Assembly (NCBI RefSeq): GCF_047948215.1
Contig: NC_134462.1
Coordinates: 114,403,937 to 114,467,936, forward strand
Direction of reading: 5' to 3'
DNA from: Lycorma delicatula
Taxonomy: Eukaryota; Arthropoda; Insecta; Hemiptera; Fulgoridae
DNA: 64,000 nt
Made by a program: the position numbers and the translations under genes. A model generated the notes under the pieces. That model was not told the DNA's origin. It made no database searches and saw only the letters and a program-made list of their open reading frames with translations. Positions 36,906 through 47,881 of this stretch are shown here, piece by piece. Position 1 is the first letter of the stretch, and the number at the start of each line of letters is the position of its first letter.

Positions 36906-37590
36906 ATTACATCCTTGCCGAAGCGAAGGAAGGATTGTATTGATCGCGAAAAATTTCGGTTTTCAAACGTCAACGGAAATATGCATTTTGAACATCCCTG
37001 AATTAATTTTGATTAGTTTCGCCGTGACGTCTGTACGTACGTGCGTATGTGCGTATTTATCTCGCATAACTCAAATACGATTAGCCGTAAAATGTTGAAA
37101 TTTTGGATTTAGGTCTATTGTAACATCTGGTTGTGATTGCAAGCGACTGGACCAAAAGTTTATAAGACAGTCCAAAATCCAAAAAAAAATTGGATTTTAG
37201 ACTTTTCTTAACTGCAGAGATAAGCGCTTATTGTGAGATTTTCAACTATATATTATAAGGGTTATATATTATTTTCATTGGTTCCAGAGTTATAGCCAAA
37301 TAGGATTCTAATTAATGAAATATTTGGATCTTTCAAGGGGAAGGTACATCGGTCCGAATCATACTTCAATTCTTTTTTTTTAAATGTTTTTATAATTTAA
37401 ATGTATTGATTTGGTAATAATTAACCTCTAATTGTAAAAAAAAATTACGATAAATAATTATTCAATAACAAAAAAAAAAATTAACAAATATCAGAATTAA
37501 TGAAATAAAATTTTATGTACTTTCATTTTAAATAAATGTGTATGTGTAATTTAATAGCGTAGAAGAAAGTCATATGGTGTCCACATCAGA
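36906..37590 (+). mobile_element. MITE family A, copy 4
   Basis: A slightly altered 5' end (TTACATCCTTGCCGAAGCGA) and a 3' end gtAGAAGAAAGTcatatgg followed by the tgtccacatcagattttt hairpin and T-run. The T-arm module reads ggtacatcggtccgaatcat. A gap in the cacctcccctttt block distinguishes it. No coding frame. Confidence 0.86.
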
Positions 37591-37811
37591 TTTTTACGAA
37601 AATATTTATATTTTTAATCCTTAGAAGAATAAATTTTATAAATATATATTTTAAAAATGAATATTTTTTCTATTTTTTCACCACACAGAATCAATAAATT
37701 AAATCTTAGAAGATTTTTATATCTTATCATGTTTTTTATTAACAATAAATCAAAATAAATGATGGAATAACCGGTTTTTTAAACTTTGATATGACTTCAT
37801 GGAAAATTGTG

Positions 37812-38974
37812 CAAAGCGTTCGGAAAGTTGCTGTGCACTGGAATTATGTAATTGTAATAACGAAATTTTCTTAATTATTACTTTGTATTCTATAATATTA
37901 TAAATAACTAGAGTAGTTTATAAAAGTTGTTGATAATGAACTTCCCAACATCATTACAACACTGAACACATTTCAATTTGTTTTCAAACACTTTAACCAG
38001 TTGATGTAGTGGAATATCTCGTACGTATGTTAGCTGTGTATGTTGCGGCGCCATCTTGTTGGAATTTACCTTGATTGATTTCCACTTTATTAACTGACTA
38101 ATGAAGATTGCTAAAACAGCATTATAACGATCGCTATTAACTGTATGTATTTTCAAAAAAGATTAGACCCATAATGTGCGTTCTACTCATACCGGCCCAG
38201 ACTACAAATTTTCGTTTCGTGAAATTCATGGGGGTTAGTTTACGATCACAGTCGTGTATTTTGTGAATTAATACACCCTCCCAGATGAAACCACGGTTCA
38301 TATGTAAAAACCTAATGTTATGGATAATTACGGAATTTTTGTCGGTAAAATAATTAAACCATTGACAACAATTTAGTCTTCAGGAATGATGTGAAGGTTT
38401 CAGTTCCTGAACACACATTACTTTATAAAGAAAAAAATTTCACTTATTTTCTTACAGTTTTATATGAGGTAGCAAGTCCGATATCTTGCTGCTGTGCTAA
38501 TTTACCCACAGTTTACTTTTATGGATTTTCTGCCTTAGCATCCGAAATAACAAGCATCTTCTGTTCGTTTAGTTTTGGTGGTCTTCCATTTCTATCAGCG
38601 TCTTCAACAGAGCCTGTTGCCGGAAATTTTTCGAGAAGACTTCTAACTGCATTTCGGTGAGGAACAGGAATATTTGGAAACTTTTCAGAAGACTTGTGTT
38701 TCACTGAATCAGTGAACTTGTCATCTTCACGAAAGACGTTTTCAACGAGAAAAATGCGTCCCTCTACCGAAAAAACCGTTACGTTTTTTTCGAAACTGTT
38801 GATTCCAATAAACGAAAGGAGCGAGCAGGTTCAATCACAATTCAACAACTGACATTTTGGTTTATTACGGAGCAATGCTCAATGAACCCACTGGGCAACC
38901 AACCAAACGCCGAAAGAACAGAATGCACCACGTAATTCTAAAGCGTACGGCACAGCAACTTTTCTAACGCACTG
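37812..38974 (-). mobile_element. Mariner/IS630-type transposon, copy B (decayed)
   Basis: A 1.16-kb sister of copy A, with TIRs ending TTCGGAAAGTTGCTGTGC (left) and gcacagcaacttttctaacg (right), then ACTG and a TA at 38975. Minus-strand pieces, in order: NIPVPHRNAVRSLLEKF and GSVEDADRNGRPPKLNEQKM (38704-38519), the paired-type DNA-binding region; LAQQQDIGLATSYKTVRK (about 38500-38450, shifted); VVWAGMSRTHIMGLI (about 38200-38160); FQQDGAATYTANIR (about 38068-38027) with a catalytic Asp; and the C-terminus YVRDIPLHQLVKVFENKLK. The segment with the last catalytic Asp, present in copy A, is deleted. Inactive. Confidence 0.86.
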
Positions 38975-39758
38975 TACTACAGCCTTTGAAAGATACCTCT
39001 ACTTGCTTTCATCGTCCAATGGAGCAAGAAAACAGAACTTTAATCTGAAATTAATTTTTGTTTTCTTTTATTGTTTATACATTAAAAACTTAGATATTAT
39101 AAAGAATATAAAAGCAATAAACATTCCTACTATCAATTCAAAGTCAATAATATCTAATAGACTAGTAGAAAACCAGAAATAAGCGTTCTTATAAAAGAGT
39201 ATGTGCATTTTATAAACAATGAGAAATTACATCGATAGGAAAGGTTATTTCTTGAGAAGAATATTACAAATTATATTAAATTAAAAAAAGAGATTTATTA
39301 TCAGTAGTTATTAAAATATGTTTGTTGTTGCCAGATATTTTCTTCGTGCAACGATGAAAAATATCTATATAAAAAATTATATATATAGAACGATTAAAAG
39401 AAAAATTAGTCGTTAAATTTATAAAATATGATGAAAATCCTGCAATTTAATAATAAAGTATACTGTAGATTATAGTTTAGGATAGCGTTAGCTACATTAC
39501 AACATGTACTTATATACGGTACCTTCCTTTACCTCAATGGGCATTAATCTTTAAGACAAGAACATATTACACCAAATGTATAAATGATGTTTCCTTGAGT
39601 AACAGACACGCAAACATGGATTACACTTTGAGTATTATAAATCATGTCAGCGAGATACAGTTTAGGACAGGCTACTTCTAAGTTATTTTTATTTCATTTT
39701 ATAAATCGTCTGAAAACCACATACAGAGTCAATTAAAATTTTACATAATCATTTATTG

Positions 39759-39759
<1 letters not shown>
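38975..39759. other. No gene seen; unassigned
   Basis: Plain AT-rich sequence with no repeat or coding structure that I can support. Confidence 0.55.

Positions 39760-39811
<52 letters not shown>
39760..39811. repeat. (AT)n microsatellite
   Basis: About 26 uninterrupted AT units. The 65-codon frame that crosses it starts inside the repeat and is not a gene. Confidence 0.95.
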
Positions 39812-39812
<1 letters not shown>

Positions 39813-39965
39813 GCGGAGGATCTATTTATTTACAAATTGGAAAAGGCAGATATAGATAACTTAGGTAGAGATTTTTATAACTTAATCTCTTCCAATCATA
39901 TTACTGATGTTTTTATTTATTTATACAACCTCGTAACGAAGTACATGCAATGAATGAAACGGTAG

Positions 39966-40066
39966 AAAAAAAAATACCAGACCCATGCTGGAAATCGAAA
40001 CGAGCGAGACCAAATGATCTAAAACCCAGCATGATAATCACTACACCAATTGGCAAACGGATCTTA
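39966..40066 (-). mobile_element. tRNA-derived SINE fragment, third type
   Basis: On the minus strand, aattggtgtagtgattatca resembles a tRNA A-box (TGGTGTAGTGG), and about 50 bp on, gtttcgatttccagcatggg resembles a B-box (GGTTCGATTCC). An A-run follows. The gcatg..catgc pairing around an 'ATCATGCTGGG' arm suggests an anticodon/T-arm relic. The head differs from families C and D. Too decayed for a tRNA gene. Confidence 0.5.
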
Positions 40067-41889
40067 AATTCTTTAATTTTAAATACGTTTATTATTTGTT
40101 GTACATATTTTAGTGATGTTCTTTAAAATAAATTAGAAAAAAAGACATAAAACAAATGAAAATATAAAGTAACGTATATAAAATATGAAGAGAAAACTTA
40201 TGTATGGAAATTTAACATAAATATATATATAATAAAATATATATGCAAACATTTTAACAAAGTAATATTTTAACAAATATATCTAGTTTTTCAAGGATGT
40301 TGGTTATTTATTCCCTAATCTTTAAGGTCTGCCTTCCACGTAATCTATATGCAAAATTTAAGAAAAAATAAATTTAAAACCGATTTAAATATACATTTTG
40401 AAGAATAAAAAGAAAACTTAAGTAATTTTATAGAATCGTTATCTTCACCGATGATAGATAAATTAATTCTTACTCTATGATAAGATTAGAAAACTGTTTA
40501 ACGCTTAATTTAAACTAAAAATAATTTTAAAAGTCATATTATGAAATTGAAACAATCAGAATTTACAAATTTTTTAATCATTATTATTTTTTCATTATTA
40601 ATCATAATTTTGATTGATTTACTGTTATTTCTTTCTGTTCTGTGTTAATCTTTTAACCTCATTATGATTACTACATCCTAAATCGTCTGTTATCTATTAT
40701 CTGTTGATCATAAATTCTTACGTTTTTAAAAAAAATCAGTTATAAGATATTTTTAATATAAAGTAGGGTGTTTGAATACAAAAATTATTCTAAGATTTAA
40801 GAATAAAAGAATTTAATGTATCCATTTAAATTAACTGGATTAGTTAATTTAATTAATTGAATACCCTAAGTACATTTTACTCTTACCATAAAATTTACAG
40901 AGAAGTTTTAAGCCTATTATGCCGAAGAAATATCTTACGTACCAAAATTAGAACAGCTGTAGGCAAACTAACATGAAATACCACTCAATCCTGAAAACGT
41001 TATAACATTCTTGAAATAACAAAGATCCAATGCCAAATTTATTGAAGAACAATTTCTCATTACTGAGTCGAATATTCTGTTAGATAAAAACCCATCGATA
41101 ATTAGTCTTCTAATTGACACGACTTCAATATGTTCAACTTTAAACCTATATTGAACATCATTAATTTCAAAGAAAGCTACTTAATGCATCACAGCTAATA
41201 GGAAGAATGAAATTAAAATTTACACGAATATAAAGTTCATTAAATTTCGCCTCTTTCTAGAAGTTAACTACTTATTCAACATAAAATGACGCTGTTATAA
41301 TTTTTTTCCTTTTTTTATTCTTGTCGTGATAGACTCCGCTGTTGCAATAAACTTCAATAATTTTTCCGTCCAAACTTTTCTGAGAAATATTAAATCAGAA
41401 TACAGTCAATGTACAATCACACAAATAAAATTCTGACTAAATAAATTTACTAATTTGCAAAAAATATTACAGGTGATTTGCAGTTGTAACGGCAAATAAT
41501 CAGAACAAAGGCTGCTAAAATTTTCTTATTACAAACATAAATGTAGGTGACCGCAGTCAAGTACTCGCATAAAAAAACCGGGTTACGTCATATATTAGTC
41601 GTACATGAAAGAAATTGAACAATTCTTGTTTTGTTTTAAAACATTTCTTACACTTTATATTATGTTAGATAACTTGAAATTTAGTCAGTCATTTTATTAA
41701 AATTGTAATTTTTAATTAATCATGAATCGGTATTTTTTTAAAGTAAAATTTTCCCTATCAAGCCAAATCGAATTCCGTAGCAAAAAGAAAACGATTTTAA
41801 AAGCAAATTTAAAGAAAATTCAAAATTTTCTTTTGTTTTTTTCTTTTATTACAGTCGGAGAATTACATAACTAAATATTATGAAAATTA
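40067..41889. other. No gene seen; unassigned
   Basis: A long AT-rich stretch with no supported feature. Confidence 0.55.
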
Positions 41890-43612
41890 ATAACTGTTCG
41901 GTTGCATTTGTAGGTGTTAGTTTTTTCTGATCCTTTTCTCAACCCCACTTCAATCTCTTTGGAGGTTTTTAGGAATTTTCAAAGGTTTAGTATTTTTAAA
42001 ATTATGTGATTCCTTAGAATTAAGTTTGAATTTTTAGGATACCTAGAGCTCTCACTAAAAATTTTAAATATTAATACTTCTTTTTCGTATATTTTTTATA
42101 GAAACCCATTGTAGAAATATATTCTATGTTAAAAAAAATATTCTATGTTAAAAAAAACTGGGATACCAAGGTTTTGGAACAATAACACAATAATTCTCTG
42201 TTTTTCTGTTTCGATTTACTTAAATTTTTATAGTATTAAAAGTTAAATAAACCGAAAAACTTTTAAAAAATTCTACAGATCAGTATTATTAAATTTTCCT
42301 TGAATACCCCATCTCAAATATTGACCCCCAAAATATTATTTTTGAAAATCCTGCATTATTACTATACCTAGGAAGACATAAAAAACTTCTCTTAAAATAT
42401 ACGTTATAGATAAAATGATACTTTTTTTTCGATTTTTAAGGAAGAGGGAATTTTCGGGCCATTTTTTTACTTCCTTGTACGACGTAAAAAAAGTATTGTG
42501 ATCGCGAAAAATTTTGGTTTTCATATTTCAACGGAAATATCCATTTTGACCATCCCTGAATTCATTTCGGCGTGACGTCTGTACGTACGTATGAGCGTAT
42601 GTATGTTCCATAACTCTAAAACCGATTAGTCGTAGAATGTTGAAATTCGGGATTTAGGACTGTTGTAACATGTAATTGTGCCCCTCCCCTTTTTACTGCA
42701 ATCGACTAGGCGAAAAGTGACCAAAAAAGCCCAAAAATCAAAACATATGGATTTTGGAGTTTTTCTAAATTGCAATAATAATCCCTCATTGAAAGATTTT
42801 CAACGATATATCATAAGTGATATATTTTATATAATTTTCATTGGTTCCAGAGTTATAGCCAAATAAAAATTTAATTAATAAAATATTTGGATCTTACAAG
42901 GGGAAGGTACATCGGTTCAAATTCGACTTCATCTTCTTTTTTTAAATATATTATTTTAAATATATTTAAAATAAAAATTTAATTTAATTTTTTATTTTCT
43001 AAATATATTGATTTATTAATAATTATTAACTTCTGATTGTAATACAATTTTTACAATAAATAATAATTCAATAATAATAATTTTAAAAAAAAATTGAAAA
43101 AATATCAATAGTTATTAATGAGATAAAAGTTTATGTACTTTTAATTTTTTTATAAATTTATATATGTAATTTAATACGCGTACAAGGAAGTCATGTGGTG
43201 TCCACATTAGATTTTTTTTTTAAATGACAAGATCATGCATGCATATACTGTACTTAATATAAAGTGGGGTTATGTTTGCAAATTTTGAGAAAATTGATCT
43301 CAAAATCTCGCCCACTCTCTGGAGATATTGATCCCTAAAGTTTTTCAAAAAATTGACAAATATACAGGCAATTTAGAAAATTTATCAAATTTCAGTCTAT
43401 AATTATCAAGCTTCAAACAATATAATGCATGTATACGAACATTATCTCCCAGTTTCTTCTTTTTTTTTTGCTTTTTTTTGGATTCTAGATCATGAAACGT
43501 CGAGAAATGAAAAAAAAACATACACCGTTTTTTTGACTGATTACTATACTTTCCTTCTTGCAGCGTAGCTCTAGAGCTATCATGCCAGGAAAGTAAAAAT
43601 AATATAAGAAAA
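41890..43612 (+). mobile_element. Family B element, copy 3, split by a family A insertion
   Basis: The left part (to 42466) aligns with the copies at 24.2 and 55.2 kb around the actatacctaggaagacata and ttcgatttttaaggaagagg blocks. The right part (from 43212) resumes with gcatgcatatactgtact, aatataaagtggggttatg and gcttcaaacaatataatgc, then gatcatgaaacgtcgagaaa and the terminal module, ending atcatgccaggaaagtaaaa. The missing middle of the alignment is exactly where family A copy 5 sits. The left edge is approximate. Confidence 0.72.
42467..43211 (+). mobile_element. MITE family A, copy 5, nested in family B
   Basis: A 745-bp, well-kept copy: TTACTTCCTTGTACGACGTA start, cgtacgtatgagcgtatgta, the T-arm module in altered form (ggttcaaattcgac), and the end GTACAAGGAAGTCATGTGG with hairpin tgtccacattag. 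Extra AT-rich sequence near 42950-43000 makes it longer than the others. Insertion into family B shows that A moved after this B copy was in place. Confidence 0.88.
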
Positions 43613-44663
43613 AATCGTTTGGTTAATTTATAAAAATCATAACTGATTTGCTGTTTCGTATATTGAAGTTTTTCGAAAAAAATTAATAAATTTTAACTGA
43701 AATTAAATGCTCACGTTACTATTGTCGGTTTTGTTCATAAATGGCAATGTCTGGCAAGTCTGGGAAAAAGTAACCAAGAGTTTAAATTGGGCTTACTCTT
43801 ACTATGTTTATTTTTTTTATAAAGAATTTTAAACAAACCTTTACAGAATATAATAAAGTTTTTCCACTTTTTTTCTTAGACCGTTCATTAAAATTTGTAT
43901 TTCTAACTGTTGTGTATATATAAATAAAAGAATTTTTATTGTTAATTTAAGATAATCATTAAAAAAAATAAATAAATAAACAGGTAAATCTTAAATAGAA
44001 ACAAGAAATATTAAGAAGTTGTTTCCCGTCATAAAAAAAGTTTTTAGATTTAAATCATAAAAAAGGGTTTTATATTTACTATAAAAGACTAAATTATTCT
44101 GGTACTAACCATTAAAAAGAAAATAAAAAGTTTTTTTCACAATAATTACGGTTTATCGATGAATCATCGTACTTCTAAGGAATTGAGTAATTTTTTTCTT
44201 AAGCTTAATCGATTAATAAACGTAAAACCAGATAATCAGAACTATTAAATTTAACGAGAACCTCTAGAATGTTAGCAGAATTATTAACTCTAACATACAG
44301 CCTACGATATTAGAACATTAACCTATAAAAGGTTCATTGATTTCGTATTATTATGCCGGGTTTCCTTTGCATGCCATGGTCTAACAACTTTGAACACAAT
44401 TACTTAACACCGTAAGTAACTAAACAATCGTAATAGTAATGTACTATTACGTACATAAATGTACATAAATGTATCTTTCATAAAAATAATGAATAGTTGT
44501 ATCTAAAAAGCACGTTTATATATATGAATGTCTAAAGAATTTTGTTTGCTAGAGAAATAATGACAAATTACTTATCCAGAGACATTTCATTTTTATTTAA
44601 ATAAAACCTAAATACACGAAAAAAAGGCTAACAGATCTTTTTGAAAAAAAACACATAAAAAAA
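43613..44663. other. No gene seen; unassigned
   Basis: AT-rich sequence with no supported feature until the 40-bp duplication at 44664. Confidence 0.55.
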
Positions 44664-44703
44664 ATAAGAATGCCATAGGAACCTAGATACCTGGTTTTTG
44701 AAA

Positions 44704-44973
44704 GTTACCTGGTTTTATTGTATGGCAAGTGAGCGATTGGGACAGGTAAGCAGGTGGTATATGGCACCTCGCTTAGTTCGCTCACACTGTTAAGTAAGCT
44801 TACTAGGAGCTATTAGATTATTGGTAGCTAAACTGTTTTTGAGGCACAGTAGCCGTTTTTGGTTCGGACATTTGGTCATATGACCGAATGTTGGCTCTAG
44901 GGATGACCAAATGGGGTGGTGGCGGGAGAAATGCCAGTTAACCAAATACTGTAAACTGTATTTTTACAAAAAC
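44704..44973 (+). mobile_element. R1/I-like LINE 3' UTR, copy 3 (40-bp TSD)
   Basis: A 270-bp insertion holding only the last part of the LINE 3' UTR, about 97 percent identical to the matching part of copy 2 by eye. Beyond the family 3' end (GCCAGTTAACCAAA) it carries TACTGTAAACTGTATTTTT, which in copy 2 is the flanking target sequence. A 40-bp direct repeat with one mismatch brackets it at 44664-44703 and 44974-45013 (starts ataagaatgccata, ends cctggtttttgaaa). Confidence 0.88.
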
Positions 44974-45013
44974 ATAAGAATGCCATACGAACCTAGATAC
45001 CTGGTTTTTGAAA

Positions 45014-45389
45014 AACCAAGTATGAAAAAATAAAAAACAAAATCAATATCAACAGTAGAAAACAGTAAATACCTCTGAGAAACTAATGATTAAAAACCCT
45101 ACGTTTGCCAAGAAAACCCCTATAAAATCAGGCAAAGAAAATGGAATCGACTTATTGTCAATACAAAATCACAAACATCACAACAAAAAATCTATCTCTA
45201 CAGATGGAATTTTATATAAGAATTTAAATATAGTGATTCGTTTAGCAGAGTCGTAAGCTGCAAAATATTTGACTGTGATGGACACGTTTTTTTTCAAAAT
45301 AATTAAAAATATTTGTTTTTATAAAGATACTCCGCCATAAAATAACACAAAACAATTAAATAAATAGTGAATATCTTCATTATTTACAT
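45014..45389. other. No gene seen; unassigned
   Basis: AT-rich sequence between the LINE tail and the next RT fragment. Confidence 0.5.
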
Positions 45390-45570
45390 TGAATATACAA
45401 TAAGTAATATATCTGAAGAACGAAAAGAAGGAATAAGTACAGAAATACGAAAAATAAAATGCATAAGATTTGCTGATGACGTGGTAATTCTAGCTGATAG
45501 AGCACATACGCTTTCATGGAGTTCGTTAGAACTTCGCCGGTAAGAATCGGCAGACGGCGAAGTCAACGAA
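45390..45570 (+). pseudogene. LINE reverse transcriptase fragment (FADD motif)
   Basis: The plus-strand frame reads ISNISEERKEGISTE then RKIKCIRFADDVVILADR, with the catalytic FADD at 45469-45480, and stops shortly after. This is the palm of a non-LTR reverse transcriptase. About 1.8 kb downstream (47333 on) lies what looks like the C-terminal end of the same kind of ORF2. The intervening distance is larger than in intact ORF2 and contains the USP-like fragment and a fold-back element. Confidence 0.78.
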
Positions 45571-46009
45571 CTACGTTTACAGTTCTAAACATGATCCAAC
45601 ATAAAAGTTAAAATGAAAATGGGGAAAAAATAAAAAAATAAGTATGAAAGTATTATATTTCAGTTAAATTAGTGTAATAAAGAATACTTTCAAAAAATAT
45701 CTCGAATTTTGTTAAATAACGGTTGTTTTCCATTTGATGAACTGCGGGACTCGAATATATCATTTTTTTATTTATTAAGGTGACTTTACGAATCGTGCCG
45801 CTAGATAGCAATATTTGATAGTAATAGGTAACGTACAAAACCTTGATAATGTACTTGAAATAATAAAATTTAAAAGAAAATATACTACAGGTTGTTTTAA
45901 TAGTAAATGCTCTTACGCAAATGAGAGTATTGTGAAACAATTTTTTAAATTCCTATTACTTCTTTAAAAAAATATAAAAGTATTAGTTTACAAGAGATTA
46001 TACTAATTT

Positions 46010-46240
46010 TATTAAAAAAGGAATAAATAAAATAGAAATAAATTTGAATTTACCAATCGAATTTAATGATAAAAATCGAGGGTTACACTTACAAAGTAAG
46101 AAGTGCAATATTTCATCACGGATCTTCGATTTGTGAAGGTCATTATACTAGTTTTATTAAAAAAGGAAAAATATGGTATGAAGTGAATGATATGACGACC
46201 AACAAAAAAAAATTGGCCGTGAAATTCAGGCAATAAATTT
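46010..46240 (+). pseudogene. Ubiquitin-specific protease (C19) His-box fragment
   Basis: The plus strand encodes a piece matching the C-terminal catalytic half of USP-type deubiquitinases: INLNLPIEFN in one frame, then, after a one-base shift near 46070, YKVRSAIFHHGSSICEGHYT continuing as SFIKKGKIWYEVNDM (46090-46188). The conserved features are visible: the HxG before the box, the catalytic GHY, the W(Y/F) and the ND that completes the Cys-His-Asn/Asp triad. After a further shift at the A-run near 46205, an NWP..NS block appears. The Cys box is not found upstream. It therefore is a dead fragment, of either a host USP retrocopy or a transposon-borne protease. A direct repeat of tatactaRttttattaaaaa lies at 46000 and 46145. 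Confidence 0.7.
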
Positions 46241-46317
46241 TAATAATACATCCATCCATAAGATAACAATCAGTAATTTATAAAAAAAAAGTAAAAGAAT
46301 AATCTAAGAAAACGCAG

Positions 46318-47052
46318 TGATATCCAAAAAAATTACAATGAAATTACGGAAGAGTGATATCCAAAAAATTAGGGAAGAGTCTGCAGATATCATTTCTTCC
46401 CCTCAAAAAACAAAAATTTTTCTAATATAAATAAAACTGTTCTTCAGAAAATGATACTGATATCAAAAAAGGTAAGACACTACTGCATTTATATTATCAA
46501 AATCTGTTATTAATTTAGAATTTTGTTTAAAATAAAATACATGTTAAATATATGTAACAGACAATAGGTAATAAATAATGTTTAGGCGTTCTATATAATA
46601 AGCAAAAATAGAAAAAATTGTTACAAAACTCTTACCGGCCTGATTTCATTTATTAAACAACGAATAATCATAAAAATTGTATTATTTCTGTAATTGTGAT
46701 ATGTATCACATAAAATGAAATCGGTCAGACAAGAATTTTGTAAGAAATTTTTATATTTTTGCTTATTATATGGAACGCTTAAACATTGTTTATTATCTAT
46801 TATTCCATATCTATTGTTTATTACATATATTAAATACGTATTTTTTTAAACAAAATTATAAATTAATAACAGATTTTGATAGTAGAAATGTTACTACATT
46901 TCTTACTTCTTACCTTTATTTGATATCAGTATCATTTTGTTAAAAACAGTTTTATGTATATTACAGAAATTTTTGTATTTTGAGCGGAAGAAATGGTATC
47001 TGCGAGACTCTTAACGTACGGTTTACAATTTCATTGTAATTATTTTGGATAA
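46318..47052. mobile_element. Long fold-back element (about 320-bp inverted arms)
   Basis: The left arm, about 46318-46655, and right arm, about 46715-47052, are reverse complements along their length with scattered differences. Shared blocks include attacaatgaaatt at the outer ends, gcagatayCATTTCTTCC, aatgatactgatatca, aaatctgttattaattt and atataataagcaaaaata. The loop is about 60 bp and has its own gtgatatgtatcac palindrome. No frame is conserved. A non-autonomous fold-back or long-TIR element is the best reading. Confidence 0.83.
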
Positions 47053-47224
47053 AGATTAACAGCCCTGAAGGAAGAAAAATGCGGTGTGAAAATAAATATA
47101 AGAAAAAAATTAAGTAATGGAAAGAAACAACAAAGAAGATTTCAGTGGAAAGGAAGGTCAAGTGAAGAATGAATAGAAGTAATAAATTAGATATATTTGA
47201 AGACTATAATCACAGTAGACTGGA

Positions 47225-47560
47225 AGAGCGCAAAGCTGATAGCAATATCTGGATTTACCGTTAAGAAAATATGGAGTATCCTATTGCATGGAAAAAAGTA
47301 TGGACGATGAGGATTAAGGAAAGTAACTGAGAGAGGCTTTTGAGGAATGGAAATGGAGAAGGATGAAAAAAATAAAATGTTCAGTTAAAGTGAGGAATGA
47401 AGAAGTAATGAGCAGGATTAAATAAGAAAGAGCACTTATGCTAGAAGTACACAAACTAAAAGGAAACAGGTTAGCGATATGTGGTCAAAAGAAGAAGAAT
47501 CTTGCCAAATTCATTGAAAGAATCTATAGAAGGAGAAATGGAAAATGATAATAAAAATCA
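47225..47560 (+). pseudogene. LINE ORF2 C-terminal fragment
   Basis: The plus strand from 47333 reads EAFEEWKWRRMKKIK, then VRNEEVMSRIK, a stop, ERALMLEVHKLKGNR, and in the next frame ILPNSLKESIEGEME. This is the end of an RTE/Jockey-type ORF2 where intact elements have a W.WRRM block, NEEVL and RGNWIGH...EG. Stops and shifts show decay. It probably belongs with the FADD fragment at 45.4 kb. Confidence 0.75.
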
Positions 47561-47833
47561 CCAGAAAGTTTTCTTCTTTTATCTAAAAAGAAATACTAAA
47601 AGCATATATTGTGATGATAAAGGTTTAGAAAGACCTATACAAAGCAGGGATAATTATTCCGGGTTTTTAAAATTAGGAATTGATCAAGAAACAAGTTATA
47701 TATATTAAAATTTAAAAAACACAGCTGCCAAAACAAAAATTTGCTCTTTAATATAATATAATTACTAAAGAGCGTGCGGGGGATAATTTTGTATATAGTA
47801 TATTTTTTTTCAAATATTTTAGATTTATTTAAA

Positions 47834-47881
<48 letters not shown>

